The notes below the pieces were generated by a model. The model worked only from the letters and a program-made list of their open reading frames with translations, made no database searches and was not told the origin of the DNA. From an uncultured Lachnospiraceae bacterium (GTDB lineage: Bacteria; Bacillota; Clostridia; Lachnospirales; Lachnospiraceae): a stretch of DNA of 38,252 nt. The translations under genes and the position numbers were made by a program. Of the stretch, positions 25,387-34,168 are shown piece after piece. Each line of letters starts with the position of its first letter. Position 1 is the stretch's first letter. The stretch spans positions 1 to 38,252 of the forward strand of contig CAJTPO010000045.1 in assembly GCA_910578115.1 (NCBI GenBank). Reading direction: 5' to 3'.

Positions 25387-26184
25387 CTATACATCCAACA
25401 TCTGTGATACTTCATTTCTTTTGGCCACATAAAGCGGAAAATCATCCGCCTGATACGCCGTGTCCGACATAGCCACTTCCAGCCTTACCGTCTCATAGGC
25501 AAGCTCCGGCAGGTTATTCTCCTGACTCAAATGCCCCAGCACTACAGCCTGCATCTTATCATGTAAAAGTCTGCTCAAAAGCTTTCCTGCCGCTTCATTG
25601 GAGAGATGTCCCTTCCTGCCAAGAATACGCTGCTTTAAATAATATGGGTAAGGTCCCACCTGAAGCATGTTGATATCATGGTTTGCCTCCAGATAAAGAA
25701 GATCCAGATCTCTCAGACACTCCACCGTATAATCATTATAACAGCCAAGATCCGTGATAATGCCAACCTTCTTCTTATCATGACTGATGCGGTACGCCAC
25801 TGGTTCCGCCGCATCATGCGATGTCCGTATCGGATACACCGTCACGTCCTTCACCGTCAATTTCTCATCCGCCTTCACATAGTGAAACAATTCCTCATCG
25901 ATCGTCCCCAGGGAATGCATACTCCTGACCGCCCCGATGGTTCCTCTTGTACCGTAAACAGGTACACCGTACTTTCTTGCCATGACTCCCAGGCCACTGA
26001 TATGATCTGCATGTTCATGTGTCAGGAAGATACCGTCAATATCCTGTGGCCTGATCCCAAGCTCCCTCAGTCCTGCTTCCGTTCTCTTTCCACTGATCCC
26101 AACGTCTATGAGCAGATGAGTGGCATCCGTCCCCACATAAACGCAATTTCCACTGCTTCCGCTGGCTATACTGCATAATCTCAT
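25387..26184 (-). CDS. MBL-fold metallo-hydrolase, WalJ/YycJ-like
   Basis: 265 residues. The start MRLCSIASGSSGNCVYVG is typical of the YycJ/WalJ group. The metal-binding motif THEHADHISG (about 56-65) follows, with later SHDAAEP and a histidine in VVLGHLSQENN. These are cytoplasmic beta-lactamase-fold phosphodiesterases, with nuclease activity reported or proposed for DNA repair and cell-wall coordination. The start at 26184 matches the family's N-terminus; upstream residues in the same frame overlap the FtsA-like gene's end and look non-conserved. The ribosome site is weak. It follows the FtsA-like gene by 28 bases. Confidence 0.9.
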   Translation of the reverse strand: MRLCSIASGSSGNCVYVGTDATHLLIDVGISGKRTEAGLRELGIRPQDIDGIFLTHEHADHISGLGVMARKYGVPVYGTRGTIGAVRSMHSLGTIDEELFHYVKADEKLTVKDVTVYPIRTSHDAAEPVAYRISHDKKKVGIITDLGCYNDYTVECLRDLDLLYLEANHDINMLQVGPYPYYLKQRILGRKGHLSNEAAGKLLSRLLHDKMQAVVLGHLSQENNLPELAYETVRLEVAMSDTAYQADDFPLYVAKRNEVSQMLDV

Positions 26185-26212
26185 ATTCTTCGTCTTTTCT
26201 TTCCGTAAAATT

Positions 26213-28447
26213 TTACCGGCGCCAATAAATCTCGATCCTGTCGCCGCTTCCGATCTCTTCCATATATTGTGCATCTCTGCCGTTCAGCCTGGTCACAATA
26301 CCGCTTCCCTGCGGTTTGGAAAGATCAAAATCAATATGTTCGAAGACATCGACAAACACATAGGACATCTTCCCGGTCAGATGCACCATATCGTTGTTTA
26401 CCGTCACATAGATCGACGTGCCTGCTGCCTCTGACTGCCCTGCCATCCCGGCAGTTTGATCTGTTTGCCCCTCGCTCAATGTTTCTTCCGTGTCTCCACC
26501 GCGCACCTGTTCCCCGTCGTCCTGTTCCCCGGCTGTTCCCTGCTCCATGTCTGCTTCATCAACATTTTCCCAATCCGCTTCTCTGTCGGCAGTCTCTTCC
26601 TTTCTCTGATAGGTTCCGTCGTCCTCCGGCAGCTCATCGAAAGAATCTGCCACCTCATTCTCGTACTTATCCCTGTCCGACAACTGCAGCTGTTCCATCG
26701 TCCAGACCACCGAGAAGTTCTCATATACTTTGCTGTCCATATCCGCCAGCTTATTATTTACATAAATATTCATATCCTGGTTGATAATCACATCCATAAA
26801 CTCAGCAATCTGACGCACTGTGTAATAGTTCAGAATTTCAATACAATCGCCTTCCTGAATACTGTAATACCCAGACTGCAGACTCCCGTTGACACTGGCA
26901 AATTTAGGCAGATCGACCTGCGTGTCATTCACCTCTACCCGCATGACAGAACCAAATTCCGGCAGCTGATCGATATCCAGCCGGGCCGCCTCCCCTGCTG
27001 TGGATTCGATCACCTTGATCTGGTCATTGGCATGGATCGGCGTATGGATATCCGCTTCGTTCCCATTTACGGTAATGACTGCAGATTCTCCCAGCGCCCC
27101 TCTCGTGATACGCGGTTTGCCATTCACCGTATAGTTCAATTCCTTTCCCCGCTTCGGGAACAACCCGTCATTGGCAAACTCCGCCTGCATGGCCGCATCC
27201 ACTACCGCCACTTTGTTATTATCATAGATCTTAATCCGTTGTTCGTTAAAATAGACAAAGATAAAATTGTTGCTTTGCTCATAGAAGCTTAAGCAGATAC
27301 CAATAGGCGTTACCATCAAAGAATCCTTCTTCGCATCCGCTTCCAGAAATTCTATATTCTGCATGACCTCCCTGCCACGCACAGCTACCCTTTCTTTCTG
27401 AATAGCCAGCTTATCCGCCAGGGCCGTCGTATATCCCGGCAGCATACCGCCGCCGCCCACCACAAACACGGCGCTGACTGCCTTGCCGCCATTCAGCTCT
27501 CTGATCTTATCGGCCACCTGTCCCGTCATATCTTCGATCATCTGTGCTGTCACTTCTTCGATCTGCGCCATGCTGATCGTCTGCGACAATCCCATAATGT
27601 CTTTATATTCTATCTGTTCCCTGACTCCTGCATCACGCTTGATCTGTTCCGCCGTCGCAAAGTCAACCAGACAGTGCTTCGCGATCACCTCCGTCAGACT
27701 GTCTCCGGCCACAGGAATCATGCCATAGGCAATAATGCTGCCATCCTTTGTAATGGATATATCAGAAGTACCGGCTCCTACATCAACCAGTGCAATATTC
27801 AACATACGATACATTTCCGGAATGGCAACCTGAATCGCCGCAATAGGTTCCAGTGTCAGATTCACCACATCCAGTCCCGCCAGATCTACCGCCTTATACA
27901 GACCGTCCACTACATCTTCCGGCAGAAAAGTGGCGATAATATCCGCACCGATCGTTCTCGCCCTGTGGCCTTCCAGATTACCCATGGAGTAGCCGTTCAT
28001 ATAATAACGCACGACAGAATAGCCCACACAGTAAAATTTCATGTCCGAATCATTACTGTTCAGAAACTCTCCGTAAGCCTTTTCCACCCCCAAAGAGTCC
28101 AATGCGTAGATATCCTCCCCGTTCACTTCCCTGTCACTGCCCAGATCCGTATCCACCCGGACCGTCACCGTACGCAGCACACGGCCGGCGGCCGCAATAC
28201 AGACATCCTTAAGAGTCCTGCCGATGCGCAGCTCCAAGTCCGTCTTCACATCATTTATAGTCGCTCCTACTTTATAGATATCATGGATCTGTCCGTCCAG
28301 CATGGCTCTTGTTCCATGTTCCCTGATACTCTGTGAAACCACATGAAATTTTTCTCCGACACGATACCCCACCGTACCGACCACGCTTCTCGTTCCAATA
28401 TCCAGTCCAAAGATTAATTTCCCCGGAAATTTCATTGTTTCTGACAC
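26213..28447 (-). CDS. FtsA-domain ATPase with long C-terminal extension
   Basis: 744 residues. The first about 400 are an actin-like FtsA/PilM-type ATPase: FGLDIGTRSVVGTVGY near the N-terminus, LVDVGAGTSDISI for phosphate 2 binding, and VFVVGGGGMLPGYT for adenosine binding. FtsA itself is about 420 residues. Here a further region follows with small beta-rich repeats (YTVNGKPRITRG..., NGNEADIHTPIHANDQIKV), then an acidic linker rich in Glu/Asp/Gly (about 600-670) and a final domain. There is no evident C-terminal membrane helix of true FtsA. GTG at 28447 is favoured because GGAGG lies 7 bases upstream; it overlaps coaE by 16 bases. An ATG at 28435 gives an ATGA overlap but poor spacing. Cell-division or envelope role inferred. 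Confidence 0.85.
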   Translation of the reverse strand: MSETMKFPGKLIFGLDIGTRSVVGTVGYRVGEKFHVVSQSIREHGTRAMLDGQIHDIYKVGATINDVKTDLELRIGRTLKDVCIAAAGRVLRTVTVRVDTDLGSDREVNGEDIYALDSLGVEKAYGEFLNSNDSDMKFYCVGYSVVRYYMNGYSMGNLEGHRARTIGADIIATFLPEDVVDGLYKAVDLAGLDVVNLTLEPIAAIQVAIPEMYRMLNIALVDVGAGTSDISITKDGSIIAYGMIPVAGDSLTEVIAKHCLVDFATAEQIKRDAGVREQIEYKDIMGLSQTISMAQIEEVTAQMIEDMTGQVADKIRELNGGKAVSAVFVVGGGGMLPGYTTALADKLAIQKERVAVRGREVMQNIEFLEADAKKDSLMVTPIGICLSFYEQSNNFIFVYFNEQRIKIYDNNKVAVVDAAMQAEFANDGLFPKRGKELNYTVNGKPRITRGALGESAVITVNGNEADIHTPIHANDQIKVIESTAGEAARLDIDQLPEFGSVMRVEVNDTQVDLPKFASVNGSLQSGYYSIQEGDCIEILNYYTVRQIAEFMDVIINQDMNIYVNNKLADMDSKVYENFSVVWTMEQLQLSDRDKYENEVADSFDELPEDDGTYQRKEETADREADWENVDEADMEQGTAGEQDDGEQVRGGDTEETLSEGQTDQTAGMAGQSEAAGTSIYVTVNNDMVHLTGKMSYVFVDVFEHIDFDLSKPQGSGIVTRLNGRDAQYMEEIGSGDRIEIYWRR

Positions 28448-29040
28448 AAGTCTTCCTCCAGTTTCTCATCTATTTGTCTGTAAACCTGCTCCAATGCCCC
28501 GCTGTTCTCTATCACTACCGAACAATGACTGTAAAATGTTTCTTCCGGCAGCTGCCCCTGCATGATGCTGTCAATCTTCTCATCATCATATCCCCTGTCT
28601 GACTTTAACCGCTCTCTGCGGACAGCAGCATCAGCGTGAATATACCACAGCTCATCCACAAGCTGCTCATATCCGTCCTCGATCAGCAGCGCCGCTTCAA
28701 TAAAAAGATATGGCGGCTTTCCGGCCTTTCTGACTTCTTCAATCACTCCTGTAATATAAGTTTTTACCGCCGGATGCACGATCGCATTCACACTGGCCAG
28801 TATTTCCTTATCTCCAAAGATCCTTGCCGCCATTCTGAACTTATCGATGCTGCCGTCTTCCCTCAGGACACCTTTCCCCAGCAGCGCAACGAGCTGCTCA
28901 TAGCAGGCTCCTCCCGGTTCTTCCAACGCATGTGCTGCCTGATCGGCTATGATGATCCTGCACTCCGTTCTCTCCTGCAGATAATGCAGTACCTGCGTCT
29001 TTCCTGCGCCGACGCCTCCAGTGATCCCGATTACTTTCAT
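28432..29040 (-). CDS. coaE: dephospho-CoA kinase
   Basis: 202 residues, the usual CoaE length. P-loop GITGGVGAGKTQVL at about residues 4-17, then IIADQAAHALEEPGG (substrate Asp) and PPYLFIEAALLIEDGY in the lid/CoA-binding region. It performs the last step of coenzyme A synthesis, phosphorylating the 3'-hydroxyl of dephospho-CoA. The ATG at 29040 is preceded by AAAGGAAT; upstream codons in frame lack a site. It lies 46 bases after polA, a gene order common in Firmicutes, and overlaps the start of the FtsA-like gene. Confidence 0.96.
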   Translation of the reverse strand: MKVIGITGGVGAGKTQVLHYLQERTECRIIIADQAAHALEEPGGACYEQLVALLGKGVLREDGSIDKFRMAARIFGDKEILASVNAIVHPAVKTYITGVIEEVRKAGKPPYLFIEAALLIEDGYEQLVDELWYIHADAAVRRERLKSDRGYDDEKIDSIMQGQLPEETFYSHCSVVIENSGALEQVYRQIDEKLEEDLCQKQ

Positions 29041-29086
29041 ATTCCTTTCATTCCTTTCCCAGGATACCTGCACCCCTCACAGATTC

Positions 29087-31804
29087 TTATTTACTCTCAT
29101 ACCAATCGGTTCCTGTATTCATATCCACTTCCAATGTCACTGCCAGATCAGCTGCCCTCTGCATCTCTTCCGCCAAAATGACACGCACCCGTGCTTCCTC
29201 TTCTTTCAGTGTCTCGATCAGCAGCTCATCATGCACCTGCAGGATCAATCTGGAATGCAGCCCCTCTCTGTGCAGTCTCTCCCACACCCGAATCATGGCA
29301 ATCTTCATAATATCCGCCGCCGTTCCCTGAATAGGAGAGTTCATGGCAACCCGCTCCCCGAAAGAACGCTGCATGAAATTGCTGGAAGTCAGTTCCGGGA
29401 TCGGTCTTCTGCGTCCATACATCGTAGTCACATAACCGTCTTTCTTTGCGCTTTCCACCATCGCATCCAGGAATCTCTTAACACCCGGATAGGTCTTGAA
29501 ATACTGCTCGATATAATCTGCCGCCTCTTTCCTCGTAATACTCAGATCCTGGCTCAGGCCGAAAGAACTGATGCCATATACAATGCCGAAATTCACCGCC
29601 TTGGCATTGCGTCTCTGCAGATCCGTCACTTCCTCGAAGGGCGTATGGAACACCTTGGACGCCGTAATCCGATGGATATCCTCATCCATCTTATAAGCCT
29701 CGATCAGCTGCTCGTCTCCTGACATATGCGCCAGAATTCTCAGCTCGATCTGCGAATAATCCGCATCTACGAAGATATAACCATCCATGGGCACGAACAC
29801 CTTACGGATCCTTCTGCCCAGCTCCATCCGCATGGGAATGTTCTGCAGATTCGGCTCTGTGGAACTGATCCGGCCTGTGGCCGTGATTGTCTGGTTAAAT
29901 GTGGAATGTATCCGTCCATCTGTTCCGATACAGGTAAACAGACCTTCCGCATAGGTGGATTTCAGCTTCGTGAGGCCTCGATACTCTAAAATATCCGATA
30001 CGATAGGATGTTCCGGCGCCAGCTTCTCCAGCACATCCGCCGCCGTTGAATATCCTGTCTTCGTCTTCTTGCCGCCCGGAATCCCCATTTTCTCAAACAA
30101 CACTTCCCCCAGCTGCTTCGGAGAATTGATATTGAATTCACATTCCGCCTGCTTATAAACAGACTGCTCCAGTTCCAGAATCCTGCCTGTCAGCGCTTCC
30201 CCGTATGCCTTTAATGCATCCGGCTTCACAAGTACGCCACACCGCTCCATCTCATACAGAACTTTCGTCAGCGGCATTTCCACCTCATACATCAGGGTAT
30301 CCATCCCCTGCTGACAAAGCTTCTCCCGCAGAAGGGGAGCCGCTGCGAGACAGACATACGCATTATAGCAGGCAAATTCCATGACCGCCCCGGCATTCTG
30401 TTCACAGGCTGCGGCATAAGTCGCTTTGCCGCAGACCTGATTTCTGTCGGGAATGGTAAGTTCCAGATATTCATTGGCAATGTCTTCCACGGCATAATCA
30501 TTTTTCAGCGGATTTAAAAGGTATGCTGCCAGCAGTATATCAAAATAACGTCGTTCCCTGTAAAGAGTCAGAACATCCTTCTCATCAGCCTCCAGCCCCT
30601 CTTCAATAAAAGAGTACTGCTTCTTTATATCGAACATGCTGAACTTACATGCCCCGCTCTTCCCGAGCTGTGCCAGTCTGTCATGCAGATACTGTGCCGT
30701 TATCAGTCCCTGACAGGGAATAAATCTTATTTTCTCTTTGTGCAGCGCAATCGCCACCCCCACACAATCCTGTATCCTGCTTCCGTCTGCCAGCACGGCA
30801 ATTCCAATTTCTTTCGCTTCGACAACGCTCCCGGTCTCTGTCTGCTGCGTCATACACTCTGTAAACAACGCTTCCACTTCCGACAACTCCGTAATCTGCG
30901 CGAAATAGTCTGTCTGGGTATTCAATACGGTTACATCCCTCTCAAACCGGGACAGCAGATTCTTAAATTCCAGCTGCTTACACAATATATACGCTTCTTC
31001 CGTATAGAAATTCCCCACTCTCGCATTGTCAAAACTATAATCAATCTCACTGTCCACATTGATGGTGGCCAGCGTCCTGGAAAGTCTCGCCAGATCCTGA
31101 TTGTTGACTAACGACTCTTTCACCGACTTCTTCGTAACCTCATCTATATGCTCGTAAATTCCGTCTAATGAGCCGAAACGCACCATCAACTCCGTGGCCG
31201 TCTTTTCACCCACTTTGGGCACGCCGGGAATATTATCCGCCGTATCTCCCATAAGCGCTTTCAGATCAATAAACCGGAGCGGATCGACCTGATACTTTCT
31301 CACCACATCCTCTGCATAATAATCCTCGATTTCCGTCTTGCCGCCCCTGGTCTTCGGAATCCTGATCTTGATCTGCTGTGTTGCCACCTGCAGCAAATCC
31401 CTGTCTCCCGAAACCAGCGCCACCTCCATGCCTTCCCGCTCTCCGCGCTTTGCAATGGTTCCCAGGATGTCGTCTGCCTCCAGGCCCGCCTTCTCCATAA
31501 TACAGATCCCCATGGCCTGCAGCATCTGTTTGATGACCGGCACCTGCTCCCTGAGTTCCTGCGGCATCGGTTTCCTCGTTCCCTTATACTCTTTATAAAT
31601 CTCATGCCTGAAAGTCGGTGCATGCACATCAAACGCTACCGTCAGATAATCCGGCTGTTCCTCTTCTATGATCTTAAACATAATATTCAAAAATCCATAG
31701 ACCGCATTCGTGTGCAGTCCCTGACTGTTCGACAAATCCGGGACTCCGTAAAAAGCTCTGTTTAATATACTGTGTCCGTCTATCAGTACCAGTTTATGTC
31801 TCAT
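29087..31804 (-). CDS. polA: DNA polymerase I
   Basis: 905 residues, full length. The 5'-3' exonuclease domain occupies about 1-290 (LVLIDGHSILNRAFYG, EADDILGT, SGDRDLLQ, LMGDTADNIPG). The central 3'-5' exonuclease-like domain (about 310-490) lacks the expected D-x-E at its first motif and the third motif Y-x3-D, so it is probably inactive, as in many Firmicutes. The polymerase domain holds VDADYSQIELRILAH, the O-helix RRNAKAVNFGIVYG and motif C QVHDELLIE. It fills gaps in lagging-strand synthesis and excision repair. Start ATG has AAGGAG 7 bases upstream. It follows the small zf-HC2 gene and precedes coaE. Confidence 0.98.
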   Translation of the reverse strand: MRHKLVLIDGHSILNRAFYGVPDLSNSQGLHTNAVYGFLNIMFKIIEEEQPDYLTVAFDVHAPTFRHEIYKEYKGTRKPMPQELREQVPVIKQMLQAMGICIMEKAGLEADDILGTIAKRGEREGMEVALVSGDRDLLQVATQQIKIRIPKTRGGKTEIEDYYAEDVVRKYQVDPLRFIDLKALMGDTADNIPGVPKVGEKTATELMVRFGSLDGIYEHIDEVTKKSVKESLVNNQDLARLSRTLATINVDSEIDYSFDNARVGNFYTEEAYILCKQLEFKNLLSRFERDVTVLNTQTDYFAQITELSEVEALFTECMTQQTETGSVVEAKEIGIAVLADGSRIQDCVGVAIALHKEKIRFIPCQGLITAQYLHDRLAQLGKSGACKFSMFDIKKQYSFIEEGLEADEKDVLTLYRERRYFDILLAAYLLNPLKNDYAVEDIANEYLELTIPDRNQVCGKATYAAACEQNAGAVMEFACYNAYVCLAAAPLLREKLCQQGMDTLMYEVEMPLTKVLYEMERCGVLVKPDALKAYGEALTGRILELEQSVYKQAECEFNINSPKQLGEVLFEKMGIPGGKKTKTGYSTAADVLEKLAPEHPIVSDILEYRGLTKLKSTYAEGLFTCIGTDGRIHSTFNQTITATGRISSTEPNLQNIPMRMELGRRIRKVFVPMDGYIFVDADYSQIELRILAHMSGDEQLIEAYKMDEDIHRITASKVFHTPFEEVTDLQRRNAKAVNFGIVYGISSFGLSQDLSITRKEAADYIEQYFKTYPGVKRFLDAMVESAKKDGYVTTMYGRRRPIPELTSSNFMQRSFGERVAMNSPIQGTAADIMKIAMIRVWERLHREGLHSRLILQVHDELLIETLKEEEARVRVILAEEMQRAADLAVTLEVDMNTGTDWYESK

Positions 31805-31877
31805 GAAAAACTCCTTCTTGTTCTTGTCATGTCCGGCTCTGTGACCGCGCTGTTCCGACAGGGCTGCTCCATTAAAC

Positions 31878-32201
31878 TTACAGCCGGAACACTACACATA
31901 ATGCAATAATTATGGCCGCAGCCACTGCCGCCTCCAAACAGTACAGGATATACAGCAGTGTCCGGTGCACTCTGATATGATGCTCGGCTCCTGTCAACTT
32001 TATGAGGAGTTCATCCTGCAGATTGAAATTATTGCCGGTCTCCAGCCTTTCCAGCCCTTCCGTGACCAAAAGCTGGATTGTCAGCTCCTCCTCACACTCC
32101 GGGCAACTCTCAATATGCTCCAGAAACTCTTCCAGCTCACTGCCGCTCAGTTCCTCCTGCAAAAAGAACGGTATATTTTTCTCTGCTTCTTTACAGTTCA
32201 T
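31878..32201 (-). CDS. zf-HC2-type small membrane protein
   Basis: 107 residues. Cys3 and the motif H-x3-C-x2-C (HIESCPECEEEL, about 29-40) form a putative zinc-binding anti-sigma (zf-HC2) domain. A C-terminal membrane helix spans about 82-105 (LLYILYCLEAAVAAAIIIAL). This is the layout of a small transmembrane anti-sigma factor with the zinc domain inside the cell, but no sigma-factor gene is adjacent, so its partner is unknown. Start 32201 is favoured by GGAG 5 bases upstream; a GTG six bases earlier is an alternative. First gene of the polA transcript, with a promoter at 32333-32360. Confidence 0.8.
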   Translation of the reverse strand: MNCKEAEKNIPFFLQEELSGSELEEFLEHIESCPECEEELTIQLLVTEGLERLETGNNFNLQDELLIKLTGAEHHIRVHRTLLYILYCLEAAVAAAIIIALCVVFRL

Positions 32202-32332
32202 ACGCACTCCATGTCTTTCCCAAAGGACGCAGCAACAGATCCCTGCAGCCGGTTATATCATTCTTTACAGAAACGCCGTCTGAAAAGATGCCATTCGTTT
32301 CCTGTCACTCATTATGTGCCCACACAGATTTT

Positions 32333-32360
32333 ATTATATACCATAAGTATCCTGTTTGAA
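32333..32360 (-). promoter_or_regulatory. predicted promoter for the zf-HC2-polA transcript
   Basis: Minus-strand TTCAAA (32355-32360), 16-base spacer, perfect TATAAT (32333-32338). It would give a leader of about 125 bases before the ATG at 32201. The -35 box is only fair. Confidence 0.5.
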
Positions 32361-32392
32361 AAGTATATGACCCGAAAACGCGAAAAATAGTG

Positions 32393-32433
32393 TGACGCAA
32401 AAAAGAGCTGACCATTTCATGCATCAACTCTTT
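32393..32433 (-). terminator. rho-independent terminator of the GH25 gene
   Basis: On the minus strand AAAGAGTTGA and TCAGCTCTTT (one G-U pair) form a 10-base stem (32424-32433 with 32402-32411), with a 12-base loop and a following T-tract. Confidence 0.85.
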
Positions 32434-32457
32434 CGCATTCCTTTATCGGTACAGTTG

Positions 32458-33576
32458 TTATTGTGCCGGTACTACTTCCGCCGGCACAGATTCACTCTCT
32501 GTCTGCACCGATGCCACACCATTCTGATCCACCGTATAGTTTACACCGTCAATCGTCACCGTCACATTTCTCTGCAGTGCACCGTTCTCATCATAATAAT
32601 AGGTATTGCCATCCGGTCTGACGACAAGCCCTCTCTGCATAACTGCATTCTCATCAAAATAATAGTCCACACCTTCGATCGTCACGTCCTCCCGCAGTGC
32701 ATGTCCATCCTTGGTGGCCAGGAAGTATCTTCCGGTTTCATCTTCAAACCAGCATCCTTTCTGCACAAACCCATTCTCATCCAGATGATACTTCCTGTCT
32801 TCCCAGTGCACCCAGCAGGAACGCTGCATCCGGTAATTGGCATAGAACACCTTCTGGTCGCCGCGGGACGCAAAGCCATCCGCCACGATAGCAGACGAAT
32901 AATCCTTGAACTGATAATTCATATCAACCCTGGTGGGAATCCCCGGCACGCTGCCGTGTGACGTATTCTGCCAGAAAGAAGCCCCCTCATATTCCAGGGC
33001 ATCTGCATACTGCGCTACCCATTTATCATATTTGATATCGCCGATTTTATTCTTAAACATATTCTTGCTGGAATAAACAACCGGGTAATAACCATGGGCC
33101 TCCACCGTAGAACAAAATGTATTGATCAATGCCTGCAGCTGCTCCTGTGACATATTCTTATGACAGGGATCCTCTATGTCGTAAACTACAGGATAACTGA
33201 CCGTATAATTGCCGATCCACTGCATTAAAAGATTGGCTTCGTTCTGCGCCTGTTCTACCGTAGTAGCGTAAGAATACAGATACACCCCTGTCCTGAGACC
33301 CGCTGCGGCAGCGCCCTGCATATTGGCATCGAAGTAAGGATCCACACCCGAATTCGTACTGCCTGCCTTTACAAAAACAAAACTGACTCCCGAAGAGGGA
33401 ACCTGACTCCAGTCGATCGCCAGATTATGCTTCGATACATCAATTCCTCTGGCAATGGAACTTCCGGCCCCAATCGCCTGTACCTGCTGCACCGGCGCAA
33501 GCATCATGGCCCCTGCCATACAAACAGCCGTTAAACTCTTTACATATCTTCCCAATTTTATTCTCTGATTCTTCAT
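32458..33576 (-). CDS. secreted GH25 lysozyme with C-terminal cell-wall-binding repeats
   Basis: 372 residues. Residues 1-34 look like a signal peptide (basic MKNQRIKLGRYVK, hydrophobic core, Ala-x-Ala end at VQA). The GH25 catalytic domain follows: RGIDVSKHN, FVKAGSTNSG, and YPVVYDIEDPC with the Asp/Glu pair. The C-terminal 120 residues hold about four 20-residue repeats (for example YYFDENAVMQRGLV, YYYDENGALQRNV) of the choline/cell-wall-binding type. It cleaves the beta-1,4 bond after N-acetylmuramic acid in peptidoglycan and probably acts in remodelling. The start at 33576 gives the proper signal peptide, although its ribosome site is weak; a GTG at 33621 is the alternative. Confidence 0.93.
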   Translation of the reverse strand: MKNQRIKLGRYVKSLTAVCMAGAMMLAPVQQVQAIGAGSSIARGIDVSKHNLAIDWSQVPSSGVSFVFVKAGSTNSGVDPYFDANMQGAAAAGLRTGVYLYSYATTVEQAQNEANLLMQWIGNYTVSYPVVYDIEDPCHKNMSQEQLQALINTFCSTVEAHGYYPVVYSSKNMFKNKIGDIKYDKWVAQYADALEYEGASFWQNTSHGSVPGIPTRVDMNYQFKDYSSAIVADGFASRGDQKVFYANYRMQRSCWVHWEDRKYHLDENGFVQKGCWFEDETGRYFLATKDGHALREDVTIEGVDYYFDENAVMQRGLVVRPDGNTYYYDENGALQRNVTVTIDGVNYTVDQNGVASVQTESESVPAEVVPAQ

Positions 33577-34000
33577 TAGTACCGTACACCCGTATTCCCG
33601 CAGAGCTGACAACGTTGCCACACCGTCCCGGGTACTCCGCCCTTTCCTGATGAATACAGGATGCTCTCCTTTATCTTTTTATTTTTGACTCTTTGCTTCG
33701 CGGTATAAATATTGCAAATTTATTACAATATATTACTTTTTTTAACATTCTTTTACAAATATATCATAATTGAGTGGAGATGTACAGCATAAATTTGATC
33801 AGCCAGGAAATTCTTATCCCATCGCTTCACGAACTTCAACAAACAGAACAATTTCCTGATATGAATCGAGCAGGGAAGAGTTTCTCCCTCCCCGCCGCGC
33901 GGGGCACACATTGCGTAAGCAGCAATTGCATCTGTGCGCCTCAGCACATAAAAAAAGCCGAAGCACTATGAAACCAAATGCTTCAGCTACTAAAAATAAC
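33577..34000. other. intergenic region between GH25 lysozyme and tRNA-Leu
   Basis: About 420 bases. It holds the lysozyme leader (with an A+T-rich stretch at 33660-33780 where a promoter is likely, for example TTGTAA-N17-TAATAT on the minus strand), a G+C-rich imperfect hairpin around 33896-33950 (GCACA...TGTGC arms), and the tRNA terminator. Small open frames on both strands show no convincing gene. Confidence 0.6.
33950..33987 (-). terminator. terminator of the tRNA-Leu gene
   Basis: Minus-strand stem GCTGAAGCA / TGCTTCGGC (one G-U) followed by seven T residues, starting about 14 bases after the tRNA 3' end. Confidence 0.85.
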
Positions 34001-34083
34001 TGCCGGCGATGGGACTTGAACCCATACGTGGTTGCCCACAACAGATTTTGAGTCTGCCTCGTCTGCCATTCCGACACGCCGGC
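34001..34083 (-). tRNA. tRNA-Leu (anticodon CAA)
   Basis: 83 bases on the minus strand. Acceptor GCCGGCG pairs with CGCCGGC, discriminator A, no encoded CCA. The anticodon loop CTCAAAA gives CAA, reading UUG. The long variable arm (TGTGGGCAACCACG) and the T-arm GGGTTCAAGTCCC fit a class II leucine tRNA. Confidence 0.95.
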
Positions 34084-34103
34084 CCAGTCAGTAACCGAGT
34101 TAT

Positions 34104-34132
34104 ATAATAGCATAACTGCAAATAAATGACAA
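34104..34132 (-). promoter_or_regulatory. predicted promoter of tRNA-Leu
   Basis: Minus-strand TTGTCA (34127-34132), 17-base spacer, TATTAT (34104-34109); about 20 bases before the tRNA 5' end. Confidence 0.7.
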
Positions 34133-34168
34133 GTTATTTTTAGAAAAATTTTCAACTAAATTTTTAAA

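Noticed and set aside
26456..27292. 278-residue open frame on the plus strand
   Set aside because: Antisense to the FtsA-like gene, no recognisable motif and no start signals.
33577..33720. c-di-AMP (ydaO-type) riboswitch in the GH25 leader
   Set aside because: Such switches often precede wall hydrolases, but the conserved core sequences are absent from this leader.
33814..34155. 113-residue frame on the minus strand
   Set aside because: It runs straight through the tRNA-Leu gene and its terminator, so it is not a protein gene.
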